NCBI RefSeq assembly: GCF_947179165.1
Contig: NC_077248.1
Span: forward strand, 14,787,256-14,851,255
DNA from: Solanum dulcamara
Taxonomy: Eukaryota > Streptophyta > Magnoliopsida > Solanales > Solanaceae
Reading direction: 5' to 3'
DNA length: 64,000 nt
Shown here: positions 48,616 through 60,708 of the stretch, piece by piece
How positions within the stretch are numbered: position 1 is the stretch's first letter
Layout: every line of letters starts with the position of its first letter
Translations under genes and position numbers: made by a program
The notes under the pieces: model-generated
What the model was told of the DNA's origin: nothing
Seen by the model: the letters and a program-made list of their open reading frames with translations, nothing else
Databases searched by the model: none

Positions 48616-49364
48616 ATGGACAAATAGATCCCCCATGGGTTTCAAACTGAGATTCAACAGATGTGTACCGGTAGGGTAGGAATGCATCATGTCATCTGAT
48701 ACTGTATTGCATTATATTGCACTTCATTGATTGGTTGTAGATTCGTATTTTCTCTGTGAAAGTTGTGGATTATTTTACTGCTGATATTCCCTTAATCTGT
48801 ATTATTGACCGTTAAGACTTGAGTTGTACTGATTGTTGAGATATATGTACTGGTGTTGCTAGAACTATTAGACAGGTTGATTTCTATGAAGGTTGTAGTC
48901 TGAGGGGTTGGATGGTATGGCAGGAGTATGTGTATTTTACTAGATTAGCATAGTCTTAGTTGTTCGTTTGTTGGGCATCGTGTCGGTAATACTCACCCTT
49001 GCTATCTACACTTGTGTAGGTTCTGAGCCTGAACAATGATCCAATTCTGTTACCTTCATCCGAGGCTTTTTGAGGTGATTCGAGAGGTAGCTGTTGGTGC
49101 CTGCCATCTTTCTATTCCTCTTTACTTTACTTTATTCTATTCGAGAGACAAAGATTGAGACATGTATTTATTTCAGTATCTTGCATTTAGAGGCTTGTAC
49201 ATATGACAAGGGGGATTTTTTGTAATAATTAAGATCTTCTGCTTTTGTTGATAATTTGCTTATTTTAAATTGTTTTCGCTTTTAATTTCACATTTAATGG
49301 GTTAGACTGACTTGTCCAGTAGGAAAGGATAAATGACATCACATCTGAATTTCAGGTCGTAACA

Positions 49365-51703
49365 CTTATTCTCAAGGATAAGATTGAGGTGTTGATCAAA
49401 GAATGAGTCATTCAACTCAAAGGTGATGCTCTTAATATAAATAACAATCCTTTGACAAACCATGGAAATGTGAACATGATCACCATTGATGAATAATGCA
49501 ATTTGGAAGGGACCATCGTATCAGTCAAAAAAGAGAAAAATATTGTGACTTCAGCCTTTATTGCTCCCATAATCACAGTCCAAGCACAAGCACCAATTGA
49601 AGTGGAAGTTCTGGTTCTCAAGCCTAAGATCACAACTTTGGTTGCTCAATCAACTTCTTTTGACACTAAAGTAATTTCTTAGAGTTACTCGACTGATGCA
49701 AGGGACAAAGAAAAGGGAAAGATAGTTGTAGAACCTGCTGCTACGGGAATGACAAGATCTGGGCATTGCTCTGCTTCTAAAGAAGTCGCACGAGCCAGAC
49801 CAAATAAGGAAAATAATAAAAAAAGGCTGTAACAAAGGCTAAAGTAGAGGATTTCTGGAGAAAGATACCAACTAAGGAATATTATGTTGTTGAACAGTTG
49901 AAAAAACCTCCCGCCTAAATTTCCTTAATGTCATTACTGATGAATTCTGCAACTCATAGGAGTGCTTTGGTGAAGGTTTTAAGTTAAGGTTATGTTCCGA
50001 CCGAGAGCACGAGCGAGAGTTTTTCAGCCATGGTCGGACAAGTTTTGGAAGCTAACAAAGTCTCTTTTCATGAAGATGAACTGCCGCCTAAAGGCTTGGG
50101 GTACAACAAAGCATTGAACATTACTATCAGGTGTAGGGACAAGTTTGTTTCTAGAGTTTTGATTGATAATGGTTCTGCATTAATATATGTCCTTTCGTTA
50201 CCCTTCGAGCTTTGGGAATTGATATTGAGAAAATTCGTGAAAGTAATGTGAGGGTTAGAGGTTTTGACATGATGCATATGAGAGTTATTGGAAAAATTGA
50301 TTTGTCATTGCAAATTAGACCTGAGGAGTTCGTAGTGGAATTTCAAGTGATGGACATATCTGCTAGGTACAATTTATTACTTGGAAGGCTATGGATCCAT
50401 ATGGCTGGTGCGGTCCCTTCTACCGTGCACCAAACTTTGAAATTTGTTTGGAACCATCATGAAATTATTATTCACGGAGAAGGTAATAATTCAATATATC
50501 CTAACAACTCAATCCCTATTGTTGAAAGTATGGAAAAACTGGATGGGTCTGTATTCCATACTAGAGAAATTATGTATGCTACTCAAGTTGAAAGGGTAAA
50601 ATGGCCATGTGTGCTTATGATGGTGGCTTGGGAAATGTTGAAGAATGGTTTTATGCCTGGTCTAGGTCTTGGAGTGAACTTAGATAGAATAGTGGAACCA
50701 ATTCAATTGCCCGTTTAGAAATATACCTTTGGTCTAGGATACGAGCCTACTCCTGAAGAAGCCTCATTGGCCAATCTCAAAAGGAAAGATGATTTCCCTT
50801 GCCACAATCTATCCCACTCTTGAATTAGTCATTTTCCAAGGCATTTGTTGCACAAGAATTAGAGAAAGCCATTGAAGACAACCTCGTGGAAGGACTCAAA
50901 AACCCGTTCATTGAAGAAGCTAAATGCAATATGATTTTGGAGGATTGTACCGAGATCCTGACCATATGGGATACTGAGCCTGTAGATGCTTTGAACTATT
51001 GGACCTGTAACCCATCCCCGGTTTCCCAGGAATCTTGGAAGAAAATTGTAATAGAATTCACAACGTCATGATTCAAACTTGAAGCTTGAATCATGTTTAT
51101 GAACTTGATGTGTTTTGCCTCCACCCTTTGAAAGCTTAAATCCCAAATCAAAAATATGTTTTTTGCTTTAAATTTCAAAATTTGTCTTTAATTATTAATT
51201 TTATTTTATTTTCTTATCTCTTTCAGCAAGTAAATTAATAAATCTTCCAATATCGATAATGTGACTTGTAATGAAACAAGCAAACAAATCCCAAGTAGAG
51301 AACAAGTTTTTGTAGAATATGAAGAAGATCCGCAGCTCGAGGAGTTGACGAAAGATTTGAATATTTTGAAAAACTGGAAAAATTAAATTTGGATGAAACT
51401 AAGATGATTAATTTGGGAGATTCAGAACTAGTGAGGGAAACAAGAATTAGTATCCATCTGACTACGCCCCAAACAAAAAGAACTTATTTATCTTTTGAGA
51501 TAATATATGGATGTATTCGCATGGTCTTATGATGATATGTTGGGTCTAAGTACAGATATTGTTTCACATAAGTTGTCAATTGATCCATCTTGCCCCCAAG
51601 TAAAGCAAACGCCGACAAAGATCAAGCCTGATTTGAGTCTAAAAGTTAAGGTAGAAGCCTCCAAGCAATTTGATGCATACGTCATTCAAGTCATAAAGTA
51701 TAC
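49365..51703 (+). pseudogene. Ogre/Tat gypsy fragment 1: gag end, protease, G-patch-like motif, RT start
   Basis: Decayed plus-strand coding from just after the LTR end. The gag tail is IQLKGDALNINNNPLTNHGN (about 49420-49490). The protease at 50030-50400 spans two frames: KGLGYNKALNITIRCRDKFV, RVLIDNGSALIYVLSLPF (active-site DNGS), then VRGFDMMHMRVIGKIDLSLQ, YNLLLGRLWIHMAGAVPSTV. A G-patch-like motif MLKNGFMPGLGLGVNLDRIV lies at about 50635-50695. Domain I of RT begins at 51507 (MDVFAWSYDDMLGLSTDIVS, HKLSIDPSCPQVKQTPTKIK). Coding is cut at 51703 by the LTR of fragment 2. Protease followed by a G-patch motif before RT is typical of plant Ogre/Tat elements. Confidence 0.82.
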
Positions 51704-52321
51704 TGTTGACACCCTATTTTGACCCTCTACAACGTAAATTGGTTATCGAGTTCCTTCAATTTTAAATAATTTAAAGTGATTACTTTTAAAAAATTCAAAT
51801 ACATAAATAAATAAATATTTTTAAAGTTGTTTTAATGTAATTTTGTCATTTTTATAATTTTTGAATGATATATATATGTTAATATGTAATTATTAGCTTT
51901 TATAAATATTTAAAAATGATCTCAAAAAGATTTTGCTTTTACTTAATTATTTCGTAAAGTAGTAGTTGATATTTTTGAATTAATTAGTTTAATTAAGTTA
52001 ATTAATTTATTTTGTTAGAATTTACAAGTTTGCTGATTAATTGGTGTCAATTTATTTTATTTAAATTCTAGCTGAATTCCCTAATAAATTTCAAATTGGC
52101 TAATTTCTTAATTTCATGTGGCCGTTTCTCAATTACAATCTTAGCCACTTTTGGACTCTTTTTTCTTTCAATTTCAGCCCTTCCAACAATAACACTACTA
52201 CAACACTAACCAATCCCCTCACTACATCTATCCAATTTCCTAATATAAAACTACAACAATATCCCATTTCTTTAAATTTTCAGCAACATTACAACACAAC
52301 AAATAATTCCACTAACCCATA

Positions 52322-52595
52322 GGCCCACCACTTTAATCTCAATTTTTTAATTTTCTATACCTACATAATAAACTCCTAATTTCCAGCAAACAACAATAAT
52401 TCCACCAACCCATTGGCCCACCACTTTAATCTCAATTTTTTAATTTTCTACACCTACACAATATACTCCTAATTTCCAGCAAACACCAATAATTCCACCA
52501 ACCCATTGGCCCACCACTTTAATCTCAATTTTTTAATTTTCTACACCTACACAATATACTCCTAATTTTCAACAACACCAATAATTCAACCAACC
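52322..52595. repeat. 93-bp tandem repeat, three units
   Basis: Units start GGCCCACCACTTTAATCTC at 52322, 52415 and 52508. They run through TTTAATTTTCTACACCTAC and AATAATTCCACCAACCC with few changes; the third unit decays at its end. Confidence 0.92.
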
Positions 52596-54578
52596 CAACC
52601 GACCCCACATTTTCCATTCCCTACAATACACAACAATATCAATTTTCTTCTGCAACAAAACCCAATTCCAATTATCATTTCCATTCCAATTCACCATCCT
52701 TATTTCCCATAGCTTCAACATCATATTCATCTACACCCACATACATACACCCCTTCACACGTCCTCCTCGGCTTCTCTCTCAATTTTTCGACAGCAACGG
52801 ATCCTTTTCCCTCTCTCTATCTATGAAATTCTGAGATTTCATAAAGCCTTATTGTTGACTTTGTTTCATAATTTCTTGCCTAGATCTAATTTGAATCAGA
52901 AGTCGTCTAAATCAATTTCAGATTTTTAGGGATATGTTTTCATCTCCTTTGACTTTTATAAAATCTGATCATTTTCCCTCTCTCAGATGACTCATTTTGA
53001 AATTCAAATCAACTATTTTTAGCTATAAATATCAGCACTTGTTTTCATTAAAAGAACGATCGGAAGAACCATTTAAAATACAATATTCAATAATCATTTT
53101 AACGAGGGATTAAGATTAAGAGTTCGATTTTTAGTAGTGAGAATAGTATTTTTCACAAAATCAAAGCCACGAAGGTTTGACCCTCAGATCTTGAGTTTTC
53201 TTTCAATTCTTTGCTTGCTTGATTTTTTTTGTGGTGAGGAGTCCATCTTCTTCAAATTCGTCATCTTGGTTAGTTGCTCAAAAGGAGGTAATTCTTCGTT
53301 TCTTGTCTTATTTTTATCCTCTGTTTTAACTTAGCAAATATGTGTAAATCATATCTTAATTTCTGTCTAGACACAAAGTACTTATGATTTAGGATTGTCT
53401 TGGCATGTTAGTATGATTATTTTCTAGGTATATATTTTGAATGGTTTCATTGGGTCATTATAGATGATTTACTGTTCTTATTAGCTAACTAGCCTTCTTT
53501 TTGCCTTAAATAATCCATTTCTATGTGCATGAATAATGTAGTAGATGCTTTAGTTTAGCATTTAATGGTTACCAGAACTTATTTCAATTTGATTTTTTTA
53601 TGTCTTGCTTCTATTAACACATAATTCATGACTATTTGGTTTAATTCCGTACTGCTCCTTCTATCTTATGTTTAAATTGATGAAATTGGAGAAAGTTATT
53701 AATTTCTATTTTTTTGCTTATATGTGATTTCAACATGGAGGAGTCAAAATTGTGAACTCCTATCTCCCCATTGCATTTCTAATGGGTTTGGCAAACTCAA
53801 CTTTCCTTTATCGAGTTTGCCTCGCAATCCAAATGGAGAAAAGAAGCCAACACAGGTCCTGGAGGCTAATATACGATCGATATACATAGAGATACAATGT
53901 ATATATAGTAAATATAGCCAAAAGAAGATGTAGAAGCAGTCAAATGCATTATTGATAAAAATGGGCTGAAATCCATTTATTTGCAACAACCCTTTTATTT
54001 AGAATTAGGACAGGTTTGGGCCTGCAATGAAGCCCAACAGATTTAATTGTGAGCAATGCTCAAACTTATTCTTTCTTTTATTTGTTATTTGCTTATTGTA
54101 TATTTTGTATTATTTCTAACCTTAATTGTTTAGTTTAACTTAATTAAATTCCTCAAAAGAAGAACTAAGTATATTTTATATTAATTCTAACATTAATTGT
54201 TTAATTTAACTTAATTAAATTTCTGAAAAGTAGAACTAAGTTCCTTGTGTTGGTTTATTAGTTTAAATAATTTTATTAACTCTTGTCTTTATTTATTTAA
54301 ATGTCTTGTCTTTATTCATTTAAGTATTTGGGCCAAAATCCTTTACTTGTTTCAAAAAATAATAATAATAATTTTTTTCAAGCTATTATCTTTTTTTGAA
54401 AATATGTGAGTGTTCTCCTTTCATCATATTTTAGTCAAATCTTAATCACTCCTAATTTGATTGAAACATATTGAGTTTGTTGTTTTTTCTTCAAATAATT
54501 TTTATTTTTTTCTCTTTACTTGATTATTTTGGTAAATTATATTTTCTTTCTAAATTATTCTAAGTATTTTAAGTTAGT

Positions 54579-54995
54579 ACAACAACAACAATCAATAACA
54601 ACGACCTAGTAAAATTCCACAATGTGGAGTCTGGGGAGGGTAAAGTGTATGCAGATATGACTCCTACCAAGGTAAGACGGCTATTTTCGAAAGACCCTCG
54701 GCTCAGTAAAATCAAAAAAAAAGTCAAAGAAGGATAAGAAGTTCAAAGCGATATGGAAAAACAAGTATCGAAGGCAACCCAAATAAGATAAAGCAATTAA
54801 AGTAGAGATTATAACAAACATCAGACACCGGGATTATAGTGAGCTAATATGCCTACTAATAAGAAAGAATGACGAGACTATGAACTAGCCTTCTACCCTA
54901 ATGTGGGTCCTCCACATTCTCCTATCTAAGGTCATGTCCTCAGTAAGTTGTAGTTGCGCTATATCCTATCTAATCACCTCTCTCTAGTATTTCTT
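54579..54995 (-). mobile_element. 5'-truncated RTE LINE 3' end (minus)
   Basis: The minus strand ends in (GTT)n with the conserved 3' end words (CCCTCCCCAGACTCC, CACTTTACC; the plus strand begins ACAACAACAACAATC). Upstream on the minus strand, at about 54990-54890, it keeps the last codons of the RTE ORF (EVIR, DMTL and WRTH-like words in broken frames). It is the same type of element as in UPL3 intron 8, and lies in the Ogre LTR. Confidence 0.78.
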
Positions 54996-55218
54996 TTAAA
55001 TAATAATTTAAATATCTTTATTATTTTAATTAATAATTTCCCAAAGTTAAGAAAAATATTTTTCAAATCGTCGGACAACCACGTGTTAGCGGCCACTTTG
55101 AGTGCTAACACCTTCTCAAAGTGGAAATTTGAACCCTTATCCTTTTCTCTAAATTTTTAAGGCTTAATTTGTTAAAGTCCTTTAAATTAAGTTTTCTTAA
55201 TTTCTTTATAAAATTAAG

Positions 55219-55236
55219 TGGCGACTCTTTTCTAAA
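55219..55236 (+). other. Primer binding site of Ogre/Tat element 2
   Basis: TGGCGACTC follows the LTR end. Ogre elements are known to use tRNA-Arg with a TGGCGACTCC-type site. Only the first nine bases match well. Confidence 0.65.
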
Positions 55237-55680
55237 ATTGATTTTTTCTCTAACATCTTTTCCGCCACTTGACTTTTTGTTTAACTTAAATGATGGTTAT
55301 GCGGATCGCAACCGTTGAATCCAAAATGTTCCTAGGTGGTACGCTGGCGAAATGAGTTGGCCACTGGATGGTCAATAGTTGCTAACTTCCCCTAGCCCAA
55401 GTTGTCCTCTTGGGTCACTGGTACACTTTAAAATAAAGCCCACTTTTAGTCAACCTAGCCTAGAGCGAAGCCAAATCCATTTATTTAGTGTATTGGACTA
55501 AGTTGACCCAACACTCAAGGCATGTTGGGCCCATTAGAAAGACCGCCTTGAGTTCAAAATGCCCACAGCCCAATTGGACGCTAATGATTAAGTGTTTAAT
55601 TTGAAGGATGCATGCGCCGTTTATTAAACCATTGTGCCTATGGGTTTGGGGTTTTTTCCTAATCCTTTGTGTGTTTTGTA
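55237..55680 (+). other. Ogre element 2 leader
   Basis: No open reading frame. It ends with a polypyrimidine-like TTTTTTCCTAATCC and TTTTGTAG directly before the ATGGCTAGAAGA gag start, which resembles a splice acceptor. Confidence 0.5.
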
Positions 55681-58600
55681 GATGGCTAGAAGATTTTTGA
55701 GTTTTGGCATAGTTACCAAGACTCCCAATCTCCTCCGCTTTTGGTGGGACAACCTTGGCCCTTCTCTACAGACTCAATTTATGATCTTCCTTGGGAATCT
55801 CCCATCAATCATGCAACTCCAAGCATGACCTGAGTTTATTGAGGTCATTACTTGATTCTGGGATAGCGAAAGAATGGTTTTTTGATTCAGGAATGTTGAA
55901 ATAATACCCACTATCGAAGAAATTCAGGATTGGCTAGAAACTATTGGAATATGTAATAAACGAAAGCATAATCTTGACCATCGTCACCATAAATTTAGCT
56001 TGAGTCTCTCAAACTTCAGGATTCAAAAAATGAGAGAAGGATGGTCTAAAGTTCTTTATGATTTGAAGGAAGATGTCATTCATTGGATGTTCAAAGACTT
56101 TAGATCTGAAAGGATAGCAATTCGAGGTCTTTGATATCCTTTTTTGGTCCTTGTGGGCATTATGGGAATGTGAACTTATAGTCCCAACAGAGTAATACGA
56201 CAGTTCAGGAGGAAGCAAATCGTACCCTAGCGAGGGCACATGACCAATATGTCATCAATTATGACGATCGCGATGTAGTGCCTTATGCTAAAGAAATTTT
56301 CAAAGAGTGGGTCGGTCGTATTTATTTAAAAGAGAGCATAGCTGAAAATAGATATAAAGTTGGGTACGATGAAGAATACAAGGCATGGTTAACAACGGAT
56401 TTGCAAGGTTCACTCAATCTGGCACCACATGAGGGTCCTCAAATCGAAGATGTTCATTCAAGGCTTCAAATGCAGGCCCACCTTTTCCAAAAAGAGTTTC
56501 AACACAGGGAACAAGAGTTTCTACATAGGGAACAAGAGTTCCACCAAAGGGAGTATGAGATGCAAAGAGGCTTAAGTTTCATAACACAAGAGCTAGCTAA
56601 TTCGATAGCTTCTCTAGCACAGTTGGACTTAAAATTGGACGATCAACTCGCTAGCCTCAAACTATTACCAATACCTGATAAATCCTTGTTGACTGAGCCT
56701 TACTTGTTGGTCAATAAGTACATTATTCGAGAATAGATGGAGAAAGTAAGAGTAGGAGCATGAACTTCCACTTTTCAGTTTATTATTTCCCATGTGTGGG
56801 ATTGATTTCGTTTGTATTTGCATTTCCCTATCATTCCACTTTGTAATGTCTTATTTACTTATTAAATCTTATTTTTTGGGGGAAATAGAATGTTTTCAAA
56901 TGGAATGATACATTCTTCAAATCGTTAGGCCTACCCTTGGCACAAAAGGGTCACAAATCTGTTTAGTACACACAATAAATGTTTATCTGCTATATGTTAT
57001 AACTGTTTGTGTGAATGTGTTTTTTTACTTGAAGACATTCTATCCCACTTATTTTAATTTTTTTCTCTCTCTAGAAGTCCCTAAAATATCAAGTCACTAT
57101 TGAAAGTGCATCCAAATACTCCTTGTGTCTTTAGTTTCCTAACTAAATTTGCACTTTCCTGTCAAATCCTAAATCTTCGAATTTCACTTTTGAATCCTTA
57201 ATCTTACTATTTCTTCTCAAAATAGTGTTGATTTGTCATCTCAAGTAGGAAAAGGTTTCAATCTAGTCGAACCACATAGGGCCTGACATCTTTTTCATGA
57301 GATACATAGACAGTCTTTCAAGGTATGACCTCTATCTTTTAAAAGCTTGCTTTCCTCCTTCATGTCTTACAAAGAAATACCAATATCACATCAATATATG
57401 TCAAGATACAGCCGTGAAAGACATAATAAGATCTTGGCTCAACGCAAATCATCTTCCTGATATACTAAATCCTAAGTCAAATAGGCAAAATCCTGTCTAT
57501 TTAGTCATTTTCTATATCTGTGGGTTAGTTTATCTTCGAATGAAGCAACTCTTATGTGTTTGATTCTCTATGTATGATATCATATTATTTATCATCTACG
57601 GAGACTAACATGTTTACCTTTTGAGTCGTTCTTCCATACATGTAGTTAAAATTGATCTATGTTGAAATCAAACTGGCTGACCATCCTTACTTTACAAGAT
57701 CTAAGGCAATTGTACCACCCTTTCTTGACCATTCTTCCAAAAAAGACAAAAGCAAAATGACTAGTACCCTTAAAGAAACCGGAATAATGGACGTGACCAT
57801 CAGAAATTCAGAACTTAACGATCAGAGTGAATTGATATTTCAGTTGATGCAATGAATCATATATATGCAAGAAGAGATACAACAGACCAGGGACTTGGCC
57901 AAAATAGCTATTGCATCGAATGTACCTCCTCTCGACACCAGAATACCTCTACCTCATTTTCTATCGCTCAGCTGCCTATTACCTAACTATTTTCCTACCC
58001 ATACTACAAGACCTATCACTTCCAACAGTCCTACCTTTGATTTAACTATGCCCAATGCTCCCTATGACAACAGTTCCTACCAAACACCACCCCGCCAAAT
58101 CAGAACCAAATACCTAACAATAGTCACTCCTAAAACTTCACAGCAATTTACCAAATACCACCATTAGTTTTCCATAACCCATATGTTTTGCCTAGCCAAC
58201 CTGCACACCCTTCTATAATATTTCAAACTCCACCAGCTTATAGAATCCCTGAACCATATCCTAGCCTTCTTGTGCAGCCAGAACTAGATAACTATGAAGA
58301 AATGGAGAGAGAATGAAAATTGAAAGAAGAAAAGTGCAAGCAAGAAATGAGCGCTATGAAAGATGCCATCTTCCAAGTAGTCGAGAGTGTTCAATCTTCA
58401 AAGAAACTCACAGGACTTGAGTATGAGGAACTTTGCATACACCCTGACTTGGAGATACCTGAAGGTTACAAAATTCCAACGTTTGAAGCCTTCAATGCGT
58501 TGGGAATCCTATGGCCCACCTCTAAGCTTATTATGACAAGCTTGTGGGTATTGGGGAAAAATGATGTATTAATCATGAGGTTATTCAGCAAGAGCCTAAG

Positions 58601-58880
58601 TGGAGAGACGTTGATCATGTACATAATTGTTTGAGCATCTAAGAGTAGCAGGAATGATTCATCTAATAGAAGAAAATCTAATAAATCCTACAACGAGGTT
58701 CTTTTGAGCAGACCAGTGGTGTACTTACCATTCTGGATGGGTAGGACATGATACAGAAGGATGTATCAACATGAAGCATAAGATACAAGACTTGATTGAC
58801 CTCACAGTTATCAGTTTCCAAGCTTATTCCCCCAATGTGAACCATAACCTATTTCCTGATCATGGGGGAGTAACCATAAA
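55681..58880 (+). pseudogene. Ogre/Tat element 2 gag, decayed
   Basis: It begins ATGGCTAGAAGATTT (MARRFLSFGIVTKTPNLL, then FRFWWDNLGPSL-like residues). It continues in broken frames: PTIEEIQDWLETIGI (55910-55960), 56278-56736 (VGRIYLKESIAENRYKVGYD, then a Gln/Glu-rich coiled-coil stretch HREQEFLHREQEFHQREYE). About 56740-57640 has no clear match. The later gag is 57652-58634 (YEELCIHPDLEIPEGYKIPT, FSKSLSGETLIMY) and a zinc-finger-like CxxH...GHDTEGC followed by KHKIQDLIDL at about 58720-58800. The domain order matches fragment 1 and known Ogre/Tat gag proteins. Confidence 0.75.
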
Positions 58881-59277
58881 CATGATCAAAAAAGAAGAAG
58901 ATTGGCTCACCAATAAGACCAGTAGTGACTTCATTAACCATAAAGGCTCATCCAGAGTTTGTGGTGATAACCGCACCTTATCAAGCATTCGCTTTGGCAT
59001 CAGAAGAAAGCCATGTCCATCCCAAAGAAAAGTTTGTTGTGCAGATGGCTACAATGCAAGGATTGACACATTCTGGAAGATGTTATGTTCTAGAGTAGGT
59101 GACTCAGGAAGCACAAAGGAAAGAGAACAAAAAAAGGCTAATCATAGAAGGGGAAGCTGAAGAGTTTTGGTGAAGAATGCAATCCAAGGAATACTCCATT
59201 ATCAAGCATTTGGAAAAGACTCCAACTCAAATTTTGTTTGGGCTCTATTAATGAGTTTTGAGTACCATCGATAAGCA

Positions 59278-60160
59278 TTGTTGAAAGTACTTGATGAAGC
59301 ATATGTACTGACGGGAAAAAGTGGTGAGAATCTAGCCTCCATGGTGAGTCGTGTCATTGGGAGTCACCAAATCTCTTTTCGAGAAAAAGAGTTGCCACTT
59401 GAAGGAGTGGTGCACAATCGAGCCCTGTATATCACCGTCAAATACAGGGGCAAGTTTGTGGATCGAGTGTTAATTGATTATGGCTTGGGACTTAATATTT
59501 ATCCATTATCAACCCTAACTCTACTAGATTATGATATAGGAAAAATACATCAAAATTGTATGAATGTAAGAGAGTTTGATGGTGCACAAAGAGAGACCAT
59601 GGGGGAAGTAGACTTGTGCATCCAAATGGGGCCTGCGGAATTTGTCACTGAGTTCCAGGTAATGAGTATAGACACAACCTATAATTTATTGCTAGGAAGA
59701 CCATGGATACATGTGGATGTGGAAATTCCATCCATATTGCATCAACTGTTGAAATTTATTTAGGAGGCCCATGAGATTGTCATTCAGGGTGAAGGAAGTG
59801 ACCTTAGTTACCCTTATTTCATTTTTGAAGCATTTCCAAAATGTATTGATTTTCACATGATAGAGATAATGAATACTGATGATGATGATACAACACGTCA
59901 AGCGCCAATGCCACTAGTGTACAAAATGTTTTCCACAACTATGTTAAGAAATGGGTTTGAACCTAGGCGTGGTTTAGGAAAGAATTTGGATGAGATATCT
60001 GAATGTCTTTCTACCCCAACCAAAAATTTCCACTTTGGCATTGCTTATATCCCAACAGAGGAAGAATTGTTTGAAGCTGATACAAGGAAGAAGCATGATC
60101 CTGATATACCAAAGTCTATTCTAGGTCTGTTCCAATCATTTTCTACCAAAGCTTTAGAGT
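59278..60160 (+). pseudogene. Ogre/Tat element 2 protease and G-patch-like region, truncated by rDNA
   Basis: The protease piece 59278-59763 is open for 161 codons: ELPLEGVVHNRALYITVKYR, FVDRVLIDYGLGLNIYPLST (active site DYG where DNG/DAG is usual), VREFDGAQRETMGEVDLCIQ, YNLLLGRPWIHVDVEIPSI. A TAG at 59761 separates the next part. There, MLRNGFEPRRGLGKNLDEIS is a G-patch-like motif (59940-60000), followed by FGIAYIPTEEELFEADTRKK. Element sequence ends near 60160, where 25S rDNA begins; RT and all later domains are missing. Confidence 0.82.
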
Positions 60161-60708
60161 TAGATTTCCCTTGTCCGTACCAGTTCTGAGTTGGCTGTTC
60201 GATGCATGGGGAAAGCCCCTGAAGAAACCATTCCCAGTTTGTCCCCCGGTCGGCATGCGGCGACCCGCTCTCACCGCGGGAGCAGCTCGAGCTGTCCACC
60301 GATAGCTGATGGGTTCGAGACTGGGATCTCTGGGCCCATCCCTCAGAGCCAATCCTTTTCTCAAAGTTACGGATCTATTTTGCCGACTTTCCTTGCCTAT
60401 ATTATTCCATCGACCAGAGGCTATTCACCTTGGAGACCTGATGCAGTTATGAGTATGACCGGGCGTGGATGACATTCGGTCCTCCAGATTTTCAAGGTCT
60501 ACTAGGAGTGCACCGGACACCACGCGACGTATGGTACTCTTCCAGCCGCTGGACCCTACCTCTAGCTGAGCCAATTCCAGGGTGGACAGGCTGTTAAACA
60601 GAAAAGATAACTCTTTCTGAGGTTCTCGCTGACGTCTTCAGACTTTTTAACGTTGCCATCAACCACCACGTCCCGGTTTAGGAATTTTAACCCGATTCCG
60701 TTTCGTAT
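60160..60708 (-). rRNA. 25S rRNA fragment (about 550 bp, minus), diverged
   Basis: On the minus strand this matches an internal part of plant 25S rRNA: ATCGGGTTAAAATTCC (about 60700), GAGTTATCTTTTCTGTTTAA, CAGCGGCTGGAAGAG, GGTGTCCGGTGCACTCC, CATCAGGTCTCCAAGGTGAA, CAGCCTCTGGTCGATGGAA, GTCGGCAAAATAGATCCG, GAGCTGCTCCCGCGGTGAGA and CTCAGAACTGGTACGGACAA (60190-60165). Both ends are abrupt: Ogre sequence on one side, ETS-like sequence of the opposite strand on the other. Scattered substitutions and the partial length mean it is not functional. ORFs here are artefacts. Confidence 0.92.

Larger units (their letters stand above)
46903..49364 (+). repeat. 3' LTR of the plus gypsy element, second part
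   Basis: LTR sequence resumes after the LINE with TAAGCTTTAAGTGTTCAAATG and ends ...GGTCGTAACA at 49364, giving TG...CA over both parts (about 2.6 kb). It includes a CGATCGCG-rich stretch (47450-47600) and short subrepeats (48510-48615). The ORFs here are not proteins. Confidence 0.8.
51704..55217 (+). repeat. LTR of Ogre/Tat element 2 (about 3.5 kb)
   Basis: It starts TGTTGACACCCTATTTTGACC, a usual start of Ogre/Tat LTRs, at the exact point where fragment 1 coding breaks. It ends about 55216, next to the TGGCGACTC primer site. It contains a 93-bp tandem array, a TATA-like CTATAAATATC (about 53023) and an inserted RTE 3' end (54579-54995). The exact 3' edge is uncertain by a few bases because no partner LTR is present. 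Confidence 0.75.

Noticed and set aside
56737..57650. A possible host gene within Ogre element 2 (ORF 57297-57563)
   Set aside because: It has no start context, splice pattern or known motif, and lies between two Ogre gag parts.
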